Source: Dolichospermum circinale AWQC310F
GTDB taxonomy: Bacteria > Cyanobacteriota > Cyanobacteriia > Cyanobacteriales > Nostocaceae
Assembly (NCBI RefSeq): GCF_000426925.1
Contig: NZ_KE384663.1
Coordinates: 192,568 to 241,079 of the forward strand
DNA length: 48,512 nucleotides
Direction of reading: 5' to 3'
This document shows, one piece after another, positions 1 to 7,556 of the stretch. The translations under genes were made by a program, and so were the position numbers. Position 1 is the stretch's first letter. Each line of letters begins with the position of its first letter. The notes under the pieces are model-generated. The model was not told the DNA's origin, did not search any database, and saw only the letters and a list, made by a program, of their open reading frames with translations.

Positions 1-261
1 TCGTTATTCCATGAATCTTGCGTAAGTCCTAAAGAATTAGGATGATCAGCCAATATTCCCCTGTGCTAAGAATCGTTAGTTACAAGAATCTGCGTTTATC
101 TGCGGTTAATTACCTATTGCTGTATGTAATCAGGAAAAAAATGGTAATTCAATCCGGTTATCCACCATGATCAGGGAAAATTGCTCAGACTACTAGACAA
201 AAGACCTCAAGACAACTGACAATTAACCCATCAAAATTTGATTATGTTTTTGGAGACAGAC
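1..261. other. Intergenic region upstream of ndk
   Basis: No coding region is supported here. Near the left edge is GCGTAAGTCCTAAAG, whose reverse complement (GGACTTACGC) matches similar words near 32805 and 16113. At about 88-111 is the sequence TCTGCGTTTATCTGCGG, a simple dispersed cyanobacterial repeat seen again near 20070. The ndk promoter must lie in the last 150 bases, but I see no clear sigma-70 pair. Confidence 0.5.
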
Positions 262-711
262 TTGGAACGCACATTTTTAGCAATTAAGCCGGACGGTGTA
301 CAGCGTGGTTTGGTGGGTGAAATTATCCGCCGTTTTGAAACCAAAGGCTTTACCTTAGTTGGGTTGAAGTTTATGAAAGTCAGTAGAGAATTAGCGGAAC
401 AACACTACGCTGTTCACCGTGAAAGACCTTTTTTTCCTGGTTTAGTGGAATTTATCATTTCTAGTCCAGTTGTGGCAATGGTTTGGGAAGGTGAGGGCGT
501 TGTTGCATCAGCGAGAAAGATGATTGGTGCAACCAACCCCTTAAACGCAGAACCAGGTACAATTCGTGGCGATTTTGGCGTTAATGTAGGTCGTAACCTG
601 ATTCACGGTTCTGACGCTCAAGAAACAGCCCAAACAGAAATCGCTTTATGGTTTAAGGATGAGGAATTAGTTGCTTGGCAACCCCATTCAAAACTGTGGT
701 TAAATGAGTAA
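262..711 (+). CDS. ndk: Nucleoside diphosphate kinase
   Basis: This cytoplasmic enzyme transfers the gamma phosphate of ATP to other NDPs through a phosphohistidine and so balances NTP pools. The protein matches the family along its full length: [15 protein letters not shown] at the N-terminus, the ATNP loop, RGDFG, and the catalytic histidine in NLIHGSD. I place the start at the TTG at 262, giving 149 residues, the usual cyanobacterial length. A GGAG box at 252-255 sits 6 bases upstream of that TTG. The in-frame ATG at 244 would add six residues not typical of the family and has no Shine-Dalgarno sequence. The gene appears monocistronic; the next gene starts about 300 bases downstream. Confidence 0.96.
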   Translation: MERTFLAIKPDGVQRGLVGEIIRRFETKGFTLVGLKFMKVSRELAEQHYAVHRERPFFPGLVEFIISSPVVAMVWEGEGVVASARKMIGATNPLNAEPGTIRGDFGVNVGRNLIHGSDAQETAQTEIALWFKDEELVAWQPHSKLWLNE

Positions 712-1008
712 TTAGGTAATGGGTAATGGTTAATGGGTAGTAAAACTCTTAGCTGTTACCTGTCACCTGTTACCTTAAATGAATATAAAAAATTTAATAC
801 ACCATCAGAGATTTTGAAAACCTCCTTTTGGAGGTTAGGAAAAAAAGATTGCAAGCCAAGATATGATACATAAGTTCCTTAATACTAAATCATTAGATAT
901 CACTATAATAATCATCAAAATATTTTAGCACTTGATATTAAGTTAGTACCAAAAATCTGTGCTTATATTAAATTATCACTTGAGCATAAAATAAAATAAT
1001 TAATTACC
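712..1008. other. Intergenic region ndk-mrpC with heptamer repeats and a hairpin
   Basis: The first 65 bases hold degenerate heptamers (GGGTAAT-type, then GTTACCT/GTCACCT). A 7-bp inverted repeat AACCTCC-TTTT-GGAGGTT lies at 819-836; it could be a weak ndk terminator but has no T-tract on the plus strand. The AT-rich 850-1008 presumably carries the mrp promoter. No gene is seen. Confidence 0.5.
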
Positions 1009-1344
1009 GTGTTAGAAGCCTGTGTACTAATAACAATATTGTGCGGTTTTTTCGGGATTATCCTCAAAAAAAACCTGGTGATGAAAATTGTCTCCATGGA
1101 TGTGATGAGTACAGGTGTGATTGCCTTTTATGTACTAATTGCATCACGAGAAGGCTTATTTACCCCGATTATTTCCAGTGTAAAAAATATTAATTATGCC
1201 GATCCTGTTCCCCAAGCAGTGATATTAACAGCGATAGTTATTGGTTTTTCTATTCAGGCTTTGATGCTGGTTGGTGTGATGAAATTAGCACAGGATAATC
1301 CCACCCTGGAAACCCATGAGATTGAGAAAAATAATACACCGTAA
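1009..1344 (+). CDS. mrpC: Mrp-type Na+/H+ antiporter subunit C (MnhC/NuoK-like)
   Basis: Small membrane subunit of the Mrp multisubunit antiporter, homologous to NuoK of complex I, acting in Na+/H+ exchange at a cell membrane. The 111-residue protein has three hydrophobic helices (about residues 4-20, 25-45 and 70-93). It contains the family signatures KNLVMKIVSMDVMSTG and DPVPQAVILTAIVIGFS. The start is GTG. It is the first gene of the run C-D-E-F-G-A-B, the arrangement I recall for the Anabaena mrp operon. In most such operons subunit D follows almost directly; here 1.6 kb of IscB element is interposed immediately after the stop. The reading frame itself looks intact. Confidence 0.9.
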   Translation: MLEACVLITILCGFFGIILKKNLVMKIVSMDVMSTGVIAFYVLIASREGLFTPIISSVKNINYADPVPQAVILTAIVIGFSIQALMLVGVMKLAQDNPTLETHEIEKNNTP

Positions 1345-1348
1345 ATTA

Positions 1349-1572
1349 CCCACCACTTCCCTTCGGGTAAGTGGGGGCTTTTAAAGCCCAGAGTTTACCC
1401 GACTAAGTGTTAAATCACTACGATTTTCAGGTCATCTCACCTACAAATACGCAGCCAGTTTGTAGATCTGAGGTTAACAGTTAAACAGGCCTATTGGGTT
1501 AATCCAGTGCTGTTAGCGTAAAAAGCCTTTAAATCTTTGTCTAGGCTAACATTACCCGCAAGGAGGGACAAT
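1349..1572 (+). ncRNA. Candidate omega RNA (HEARO RNA) of the IscB element
   Basis: The 224 bases before iscB contain no ORF but several nested inverted repeats. These include CCACTTCCC-TTC-GGGTAAGTGG (about 1353-1374) and GGGCTTTTAAAGCCC just after it. Position and content match HEARO/omega RNAs, structured RNAs encoded directly upstream of iscB that guide the nuclease. In that family the guide segment is taken from sequence just outside the left end of the element, which here is the last bases of mrpC. The 5' boundary is inferred from the first hairpin and the 3' boundary is set at the iscB start; neither is experimentally defined. Confidence 0.75.
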
Positions 1573-2856
1573 ATGTCCAAAGTATTTGTTTTAGATACCA
1601 ACTTCACGCCATTAAACCCAATTCATTCAGCACAAGCTAGACAACTACTAAGAACCAAAAAAGCAGCAATATTTAGACAGTTTCCGTTCACAATTATTCT
1701 CAAAAAATCCCGTCCTGACTCCCCAGTATCGTTGCTAAGGCTAAAGATTGATCCTGGTGCAAAATTCACGGGAATGGCATTAGTTAACGATTCAACTGGC
1801 GAGGTTGTATTTGCTGCTGAATTAAAACATAGAGGCTTTGCAATTAGAGATGCTTTAACTTCTAGAAGGCAATTAAGACGTTCTAGACGTGCCAGAAAAA
1901 CTCGTTACAGACAACCAAGGTTTTTGAATAGAACCCGTCCAGAAGGATGGTTAGCACCGAGCCTACAAAGTCGGGTTGATAATATTAAAACTTGGGTTGA
2001 AAGATTGCGTAAACTCGCACCAATTGAGGCTATTAGCCAAGAATTAGTCAGGTTTGATATGCGGTTAATAGCTAATCCTGATATTCAAGGCCAGGAATAT
2101 CAACAGGGAACTTTAGCTGGTTACGAAACCAGAGAATACTTACTAGAAAAGTGGGGTAGACAATGTGCTTACTGTGGAGTAAAAGACGTTCCTTTTCAAA
2201 TAGAACATATTCATCCACGGGCCAAAGGTGGTAGTAATTCAATTACAAATCTCACTTTAAGTTGTGAAAAGTGTAACACCAAAAAGGGAACGAAAGACAT
2301 TAAAGATTTTCTCAAAAAAGACCTTTCAAAGTTAGAAAAAATCTTGAAGCAAGCTAAAAGACCACTGGCTGATGCAGCCGCAGTAAACACAACTCGTACT
2401 GCATTACTAGAAGTTCTAAAAGCAACCGGATTACCTGTAGAAACAGGTTCAGGAGGGTTAACTAAATTTAATCGTAGCCAACAACAATTAGAAAAAAACC
2501 ACTGGATTGACGCGGCTTGTGTTGGTAAATCAACGCCAATTCTCAATATCAAAAGTGTTAAACCATTGTTAATTACAGCTAACGGACACGGTTCTAGACA
2601 ATCTTGTCGAACCGACAAGTATGGTTTTCCAAGTAGGCACGTACCGAGAGAAAAAATACATTTTGGTTTTCAAACTGGCGATATTGCTAAAGCGGTTGTC
2701 ACCACTGGTAAAAAGATTGGTACTTATGTAGGAAAAGTTGCTATTCGTTCAACTGGTAGTTTCAATATTTCTACTAAAAATGGATTGATTCAAGGAATAT
2801 CACATAAGTTTTGTAAACGCATTCACGCAAAGGATGGTTATTCGTATGCAGTATAA
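1573..2856 (+). CDS. iscB: IscB RNA-guided HNH/RuvC nuclease
   Basis: IscB is the transposon-encoded ancestor-like relative of Cas9 that uses omega RNA to cleave DNA. The 427-residue protein has the N-terminal PLMP-type segment (VFVLDTNFTPLNPIHSAQAR), RuvC-I with D60 in LKIDPGAKFTG, and an arginine-rich bridge helix (RRQLRRSRRARKTR). RuvC-II has E157 in ISQELVRF. The inserted HNH domain has CAYC at 198-201, H212/H214 in IEHIHPRAKGG and a second CxxC. RuvC-III has H310 and D313 in HWIDAA, followed by a C-terminal TAM-binding region. All catalytic residues are present, so it is predicted active. The start is ATG 1573 behind a perfect AGGAGGG at 1561-1567. No TnpA transposase is nearby, so mobility in trans would be needed. 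Confidence 0.93.
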   Translation: MSKVFVLDTNFTPLNPIHSAQARQLLRTKKAAIFRQFPFTIILKKSRPDSPVSLLRLKIDPGAKFTGMALVNDSTGEVVFAAELKHRGFAIRDALTSRRQLRRSRRARKTRYRQPRFLNRTRPEGWLAPSLQSRVDNIKTWVERLRKLAPIEAISQELVRFDMRLIANPDIQGQEYQQGTLAGYETREYLLEKWGRQCAYCGVKDVPFQIEHIHPRAKGGSNSITNLTLSCEKCNTKKGTKDIKDFLKKDLSKLEKILKQAKRPLADAAAVNTTRTALLEVLKATGLPVETGSGGLTKFNRSQQQLEKNHWIDAACVGKSTPILNIKSVKPLLITANGHGSRQSCRTDKYGFPSRHVPREKIHFGFQTGDIAKAVVTTGKKIGTYVGKVAIRSTGSFNISTKNGLIQGISHKFCKRIHAKDGYSYAV

Positions 2857-3001
2857 AAGATTTGTTAATTACTCAACTGTCCTTCTCGCTATTTGTGCTA
2901 ACGCACAAAATTACTCAAGGGACGTTTCACAATTAACCCTCCATTCCTCCCATCACCAAACTGAGTACAGTTTTGGTGGGGGTCTCCTGGAGGAGGTTTA
3001 G
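2857..3001 (+). mobile_element. Right end of the IscB element and mrpD leader
   Basis: After the iscB stop there is no ORF. A 10-bp hairpin with one bulge (CACCAAACTG-AGTA-CAGTTTTGGTG, 2954-2978) resembles the subterminal hairpins of IS200/IS605-type ends. It is followed by the mrpD Shine-Dalgarno GGAGGAGG at about 2989-2996. The exact right end, and therefore the TAM, cannot be fixed without an uninterrupted homologous locus. Confidence 0.5.
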
Positions 3002-4435
3002 ATGAATACTATTACATTGACTTGGATTGCTACCCCATTTTTTCTAGGGTTCATCATTTTTATCGTTCCCAAACTCAACCGACATTTAACTCTGTGGGGA
3101 ACTATTGCTTCTGCTGCTTATGGGTTGCAGTTATTTCTCAATCCATCACCTGTGACACTTAATTTACTAGACAGTTTCGGTATTAAATTAATAGCAGACG
3201 AGTTAAGCGCTTACTTTATCCTCACAAATGCTATAGTCACGGCTGCTGTTGCTCTTTACTGCTGGCGCAGTGATAAAACGGCTTTTTTCTATGCTCAGAT
3301 GATTATTGTCCATGGTAGCCTCAATGCTGCCTTTGTCTGTGCAGATTTCATTAGTTTATATGTGGCTTTAGAGGTAAGTGGTATTGCGGCCTTTTTATTG
3401 ATTGCTTATCCCCGTAGCGATCGCTCAATTTGGGTAGGTTTACGGTATCTATTTGTAAGTAATACTGCCATGTTGTTTTATCTGGTTGGTGCGGCGCTGG
3501 TTTATCAGACACATCATTCCTTTAGTTTTACAGGTTTAAAGGGATCACCACCGGAAGCACTAGCATTAATTTTTCTGGGATTATTAATCAAAGCGGGGAT
3601 TTTTGTATCCGGTTTATGGCTACCTTTAACTCATTCTGAATCAGAAACACCAGTTTCTGCATTGATGTCGGGAATTGTCGTTAAAGCCAGTGTTTTACCT
3701 TTATTACGTACTGCATTCGTTTCCGAAGAAATTGATATTATAGTCAGAATTTTCGGTGTAGGAACAGCTTTAATGGGTGTATCCTATGCTGTTTTGGAAA
3801 AAGATACTAAGCGAATGTTGGCCTTTCACACAATTTCCCAATTAGGCTTTATTCTCGCTGCACCAGTAGTAGGTGGATTTTATGCCCTCACCCATGGATT
3901 AGTCAAATCATCTTTATTTTTGATTGCAGGTTCTTTACCCAGTCGCAACTTTAAAGAATTGCAATATAAACCCATTCATACAACAATTTGGATAGCCTTA
4001 GTTATCGCTAGTTTATCAATTTCTGGTTTTCCTTTATTATCAGGCTTTGCTGCCAAGAGTTTAAGCATGAAAAATTTAGCATCTTGGCAATTCATAATTA
4101 TGAATATTGCCGCAGTTGGTACAGCAATATCCTTTGCTAAATTTATTTTTTTACCCCACAGTCGAGAAGGAGAACAGAAAATCAAACCAGGTTTTTGGAT
4201 ATCAATAATATTTTTGATCACTGGTTTAATTGTTGCCAATATTGTCTATCCTCAAGCTTATAATACTGCTGATATTACAAAAGCACTTATAACCATTGTT
4301 GTGGGCTGGTTAGCCTATCATGTTATTTTCAAAAAGTTATCAATATCTTTACCTCGTGTATTTGAAGAATTTGAGCATTTGGTTGGTGTCATGAGTCTAA
4401 CTTTAATTTTGCTATTTTGGATGGCTTTCCCATGA
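3002..4435 (+). CDS. mrpD: Mrp antiporter subunit D (NuoM/N-like proton-translocating subunit)
   Basis: This large polytopic membrane protein is homologous to the antiporter-like subunits NuoL/M/N and thought to move H+ in exchange for Na+ in the Mrp complex. The 477 residues form about 12-14 hydrophobic helices. They include ALEVSGIAAFLLIAYP with the conserved helix glutamate, GLLIKAGIFVSGLWLPL with the conserved lysine, HSESETPVSALMSG and VLEKDTKRMLAFHTISQLG. These are hallmark motifs of the family. ATG 3002 follows a strong GGAGGAGG. The stop overlaps the mrpE start (ATGA). It is the only antiporter-like large subunit seen in this operon. The last gene before mrpB corresponds only to the C-terminal portion of a Bacillus-type MrpA. 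Confidence 0.9.
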   Translation: MNTITLTWIATPFFLGFIIFIVPKLNRHLTLWGTIASAAYGLQLFLNPSPVTLNLLDSFGIKLIADELSAYFILTNAIVTAAVALYCWRSDKTAFFYAQMIIVHGSLNAAFVCADFISLYVALEVSGIAAFLLIAYPRSDRSIWVGLRYLFVSNTAMLFYLVGAALVYQTHHSFSFTGLKGSPPEALALIFLGLLIKAGIFVSGLWLPLTHSESETPVSALMSGIVVKASVLPLLRTAFVSEEIDIIVRIFGVGTALMGVSYAVLEKDTKRMLAFHTISQLGFILAAPVVGGFYALTHGLVKSSLFLIAGSLPSRNFKELQYKPIHTTIWIALVIASLSISGFPLLSGFAAKSLSMKNLASWQFIIMNIAAVGTAISFAKFIFLPHSREGEQKIKPGFWISIIFLITGLIVANIVYPQAYNTADITKALITIVVGWLAYHVIFKKLSISLPRVFEEFEHLVGVMSLTLILLFWMAFP

Positions 4436-4809
4436 TTGGACATCTCATATTAAGATTATCAATTTGGTTTTTACTCACTGCTAACGTCAGTTTAACAAAT
4501 ATTATCATTGGTGTAATTATTGCCTTAATTTTACCACGTGGTAAATCCTCACCAGAAAAATTAAAAGCTTGGTTAAAGGTGATAATTAAAATTATTATTA
4601 CCATTCCATTGGCTTTTATGGAGGCATTTGAAATTATCCTGCGTCCCCATCATCAAGAAGAAATTATCATAGAGAAAGTCAAACTCAAAAGATCACCTTT
4701 ATTGATTTTTGTGGATATATTTCTAATTACCTTCACACCCAAAACCATAGTTTTTAAATACCGTGAAGAAGGATGGTATGAAGTCCACCAAATTAAACCC
4801 GGCAGGTAA
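4432..4809 (+). CDS. mrpE: Mrp antiporter subunit E
   Basis: MnhE/MrpE family membrane subunit of 125 residues. There are two N-terminal hydrophobic helices (LSIWFLLTANVSLTNIIIGVIIALIL region) and the family's amphipathic C-terminal part (IFLITFTPKTIV). ATG 4432 overlaps the mrpD stop by four bases, which indicates translational coupling. An upstream in-frame TTG at 4417 is less likely because it lies inside mrpD. The family is required for complex assembly; no enzymatic activity of its own is known. Confidence 0.88.
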   Translation: MIGHLILRLSIWFLLTANVSLTNIIIGVIIALILPRGKSSPEKLKAWLKVIIKIIITIPLAFMEAFEIILRPHHQEEIIIEKVKLKRSPLLIFVDIFLITFTPKTIVFKYREEGWYEVHQIKPGR

Positions 4810-4813
4810 AATT

Positions 4814-5071
4814 ATGAACTTAGAAATAGTCTTAATGGCAATGATTGTAGCTTTACTTATCCCCATTTATGAAGCTGGGAAAAGTGATGATATTTGGCAG
4901 AAAATGTTGGCCTTTGGTAGTATTTCCAGTAAAGTAGCAATCATGATTCTTGTAATTTCCGTTTTGCGAGATGATTGGATGATTGGTGTAGTCGCAGCGA
5001 TTATTTTGAGTGTAGGAAATGCCGGATTAATGTTATTAGCACATATCCTGAGAAGATTGGGTGAAGTATGA
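4814..5071 (+). CDS. mrpF: Mrp antiporter subunit F
   Basis: MnhF/MrpF family membrane protein of 85 residues with three hydrophobic helices, beginning MNLEIVLMAMIVALLIP. I prefer ATG 4814 over the in-frame ATG at 4763, because the latter adds a polar leader inside mrpE and exceeds the usual length. Only 4 bases separate it from the mrpE stop, and its own stop overlaps the mrpG start as ATGA. It is part of the complex scaffold and has no separate known activity. Confidence 0.87.
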   Translation: MNLEIVLMAMIVALLIPIYEAGKSDDIWQKMLAFGSISSKVAIMILVISVLRDDWMIGVVAAIILSVGNAGLMLLAHILRRLGEV

Positions 5072-5346
5072 TCAACTTTCTGAGTTATACCTGTATAGCT
5101 ATAGGCATAGTTTTTTGGTTTTGGGGAACTTTTCATTTAGTTAGCAACAGATCAGTATTATTCAAATTACATGGACTTTCTGTTGCTGATACTTTAGGTT
5201 CAATGATTATTATCATCGGACTATTATTGAAAATACCCAGTGAATGGCCATTACTTATTCTGGGCATTATTTCCTTAGCAATTTGGAATACTATGCTGGG
5301 TTATGTATTAGCATATTGTTCAACACAAGAGGCAAAAAATGAATGA
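5068..5346 (+). CDS. mrpG: Mrp antiporter subunit G
   Basis: MnhG/MrpG family protein of 92 residues with three hydrophobic helices. It shows the characteristic FLVSNRSV-like segment (FHLVSNRSVLFKLHGLSVADTLG) that precedes the second helix. It is translationally coupled to mrpF (ATGA overlap), and its last codons overlap the start of the next gene at 5339. It is a structural subunit of the antiporter. Confidence 0.87.
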   Translation: MINFLSYTCIAIGIVFWFWGTFHLVSNRSVLFKLHGLSVADTLGSMIIIIGLLLKIPSEWPLLILGIISLAIWNTMLGYVLAYCSTQEAKNE

Positions 5347-5881
5347 TACTTATCTCTATTTGATCATTGCTTTATTACCCTTAACTGCGGGGATGTTAGT
5401 AACTCAAACTAACCCCTATCATGCTTTAGTGATTCGTGGGGTACTCGGTGCCATAGCCGCAATGGTAGATGCAGTTTTAGGAGCAGCAGATGTAGCTTTA
5501 ACAGAAGCATTAATGGGAACAATGCTATCAATTACTCTCTATGCAATTGCAGTCCGTTCATCTTTAGTTTTGCGTCTTGGTGTCATTGAAAATCAGTCAA
5601 TAGAAAAAAATCAGGATAGCACTTTGCAACAACTTATCAACGAATTTCGCCAGATTTTTAACAAACATTACTTACGGCTAGAAATTGTTCCCTATAGCAA
5701 TAACCAAAGTTTACAACAGGCATTAATAGAAAAGGAAATTCATGCTACTTGTGTGCGTTTGGAAGAAAGTAATCAAGGAGAAGAAACCTACCAAACTGCA
5801 ATTCGAGTGCAACGTATCTATAACATTATAGAAAGTGAACTTTCATCACCAAAAACAATTTTAAAATATTTCCATGTTTGA
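5339..5881 (+). CDS. mrpA: Mrp subunit A C-terminal-like protein (DUF4040/MbhD-type)
   Basis: The N-terminal 80 residues are three hydrophobic helices matching the MbhD/DUF4040 domain, with RGVLGAIAAMVDAVLGAADVALTEA as the recognisable core. In Bacillus this domain lies near the C-terminus of the giant MrpA. The following 95 residues are soluble and unassigned. The short gene sits in the position I recall for mrpA in Anabaena (between G and B), so I use that symbol while noting that the NuoL-like N-terminal part is absent. It overlaps mrpG by 8 bases. Confidence 0.75.
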   Translation: MNDTYLYLIIALLPLTAGMLVTQTNPYHALVIRGVLGAIAAMVDAVLGAADVALTEALMGTMLSITLYAIAVRSSLVLRLGVIENQSIEKNQDSTLQQLINEFRQIFNKHYLRLEIVPYSNNQSLQQALIEKEIHATCVRLEESNQGEETYQTAIRVQRIYNIIESELSSPKTILKYFHV

Positions 5882-5901
5882 CATTTAGGGGAGCAGCATT
5901 T

Positions 5902-6564
5902 ATGAAATTAGTCTACATTTTAGCGGGAATAGCTTTATTTGTGAAAATGCTGATCATGCCTAATTATGAACCGAATTTATCAGATATTTCCATTGTGGAA
6001 ACAGTAGTTAAAGAAAGTGGTGTTCCCAATGCGGTATCAGGGATTATTTTCAGAAATCGGTTATATGATACAATCTTTGAAGTAATTGTTTTTACTATCG
6101 CCATTCTCGGAGCTAATTTTTTACTAGCTAATGACAAACCATCTTGCAGTATTTATCAATTCAAAGATCAACCATCAATAATATTAGCTCGTCTAGGGGC
6201 GACAATTGCGGCGTTAGTGGGTATTGAATTAGCAATTAGGGGACATTTGAGTCCTGGGGGCGGTTTTGCGGCTGGTGTCGCTGGTGGTACAGCCATTGGA
6301 CTCATAGCAATTACTTCATCATATCAGTGGATGCAGGATATTTATCACCGTTGGCACGCTGCTACTTGGGAAAAGGTTTCGGTATTGGTTTTCATTGTTT
6401 TAGCAGTGATAACTTTATCGGGACTAGAATTACCCCACGGTGAGTTAGGGGCCTTATTTAGTGGTGGAATTTTGCCGATATTAAACATCCTAGTTGCTGT
6501 TAAGGTAGCATTAGGTTCTTGGGCTGTGGTTTTGATTTTTATTCGTTATCGTGGTTTGTTGTAA
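5902..6564 (+). CDS. mrpB: Mrp antiporter subunit B
   Basis: The MnhB/MrpB domain spans the C-terminal 150 residues of this 220-residue membrane protein. The signature is ELAIRGHLSPGGGFAAGVAGGTA, followed by hydrophobic helices and LSGLELPHGELGALFSGG. The N-terminal part (residues 1-75), with a helix and NAVSGIIFRNRLYDTIFE, matches the MbhE-like segment often fused to MrpB. The start is ATG 5902, with AGGGGA about 9 bases upstream; the TTG at 5878 is less likely. It is the last gene of the operon. Confidence 0.87.
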   Translation: MKLVYILAGIALFVKMLIMPNYEPNLSDISIVETVVKESGVPNAVSGIIFRNRLYDTIFEVIVFTIAILGANFLLANDKPSCSIYQFKDQPSIILARLGATIAALVGIELAIRGHLSPGGGFAAGVAGGTAIGLIAITSSYQWMQDIYHRWHAATWEKVSVLVFIVLAVITLSGLELPHGELGALFSGGILPILNILVAVKVALGSWAVVLIFIRYRGLL

Positions 6565-6582
6565 GTTGAGGTCAGAAAAGTT

Positions 6583-6610
6583 CGGGAAAGTATTTGTCAC
6601 TTAGTTCCCG
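6583..6610. terminator. Possible bidirectional terminator between mrpB and terC
   Basis: Inverted repeat CGGGAA (6583-6588) and TTCCCG (6605-6610), with partial extra pairing inside and TCTTTAT following on the plus strand. It lies between convergent genes. The stem is short, so the call is tentative. Confidence 0.35.
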
Positions 6611-6616
6611 TCTTTA

Positions 6617-7339
6617 TCACTTTGAGACTTGAGTTTTTTCCCTTTCTTCTGGGACTAATTCTACAACGGTACGCTTGGAAAATCCCCAAGCTAAGATCAC
6701 ACCAATAACAGTTACTACCAGCCATTGTGGTGGTACTAAATCATCATTGATGACTTTTAATAGCAACCGTAAACCGACAAATGCGACAGTAATATAACCT
6801 GCGTCTTCTAAATTTTCATATTCATCTAACCAGCGGATAAATAATCCAGCCATGAATCTGAGAGTCACAATACCAATGGTTGTACCGGTAATTACTAACC
6901 ATGTTTCTTGGGAAACTGCGATCGCGGTTGTGACACTATCCAAAGAAAAAGCTAAATCTGTCAAGGCAATTACGGGTATAGCTTGCCACAGGGAGTTAAA
7001 CCGTGGACCGTGATGATGATTGGACTCGTCTTCCTGAGAACTAAAGTGTTGAAATACTAACCATAAGAGATAACCAGCACCTAAAAGTTCAAATTGCCAA
7101 AATTTTTGTACCCAAGTCGCTGTTAACAGCAGCGTAATTCTTAAAATATAAGCGAATACTAAGCCAATGTTGAGGGCTTGACCTTCTCGTTTTTTGTCTT
7201 CTAGTCCTTGGGCGATCGCAGCGAGGGCGATCGCATTATCAGCGGATAGTACCGCTTCTAAAAATACTAAAATCAAGAGAACAATGGAGGCTTCAACGCT
7301 GAAGTGAAAGTTTAGGTAATTAAATATTTTGTCTAACAT
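6617..7339 (-). CDS. TerC/Alx-family integral membrane protein
   Basis: The 240 residues have about seven hydrophobic helices. They show the family's paired acidic motifs: EAVLSADNAIALAAIA near residue 30 and DLAFSLDSVTTAIAV near residue 130. The TerC family is linked to tellurite resistance and metal handling; characterised members export Mn2+ (Alx, MeeY/MeeF), so a metal export role is an inference. The gene converges on mrpB. I looked in its 200-base leader for the yybP-ykoY manganese riboswitch seen before some terC genes and did not recognise it. Confidence 0.82.
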   Translation of the reverse strand: MLDKIFNYLNFHFSVEASIVLLILVFLEAVLSADNAIALAAIAQGLEDKKREGQALNIGLVFAYILRITLLLTATWVQKFWQFELLGAGYLLWLVFQHFSSQEDESNHHHGPRFNSLWQAIPVIALTDLAFSLDSVTTAIAVSQETWLVITGTTIGIVTLRFMAGLFIRWLDEYENLEDAGYITVAFVGLRLLLKVINDDLVPPQWLVVTVIGVILAWGFSKRTVVELVPEEREKTQVSK

Positions 7340-7556
7340 TTTTCACAAGAGGGGGATAATTAAAAATTAATAGGAGATTTTTACTGTAGAACGCACATTG
7401 GCACTCTAAATTACCTCCTTGTTGTTTACGCAATATGTTTATTATATATCAGAATGTCAGAGCCGAGAAAATAGTTAGTATTGCTGAGAGGGTGTACTTC
7501 ACTCAAGCCAAAGGTTTTTATTCCTTGCTTAAAAGACCCTAGGGGACATTGACAAT

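Noticed and set aside
2211-2618. 135-codon ORF antisense to iscB
   Set aside because: It lies entirely inside the well-supported iscB frame and shows no family motif.
1345-2999. IscB element as a group II intron or CRISPR effector locus
   Set aside because: There is no reverse transcriptase and no repeat array; the PLMP, RuvC, bridge helix and HNH order is that of IscB.
7340-7556. Manganese (yybP-ykoY) riboswitch before the TerC gene
   Set aside because: The region was inspected for the conserved internal loops of that class and none was recognised.
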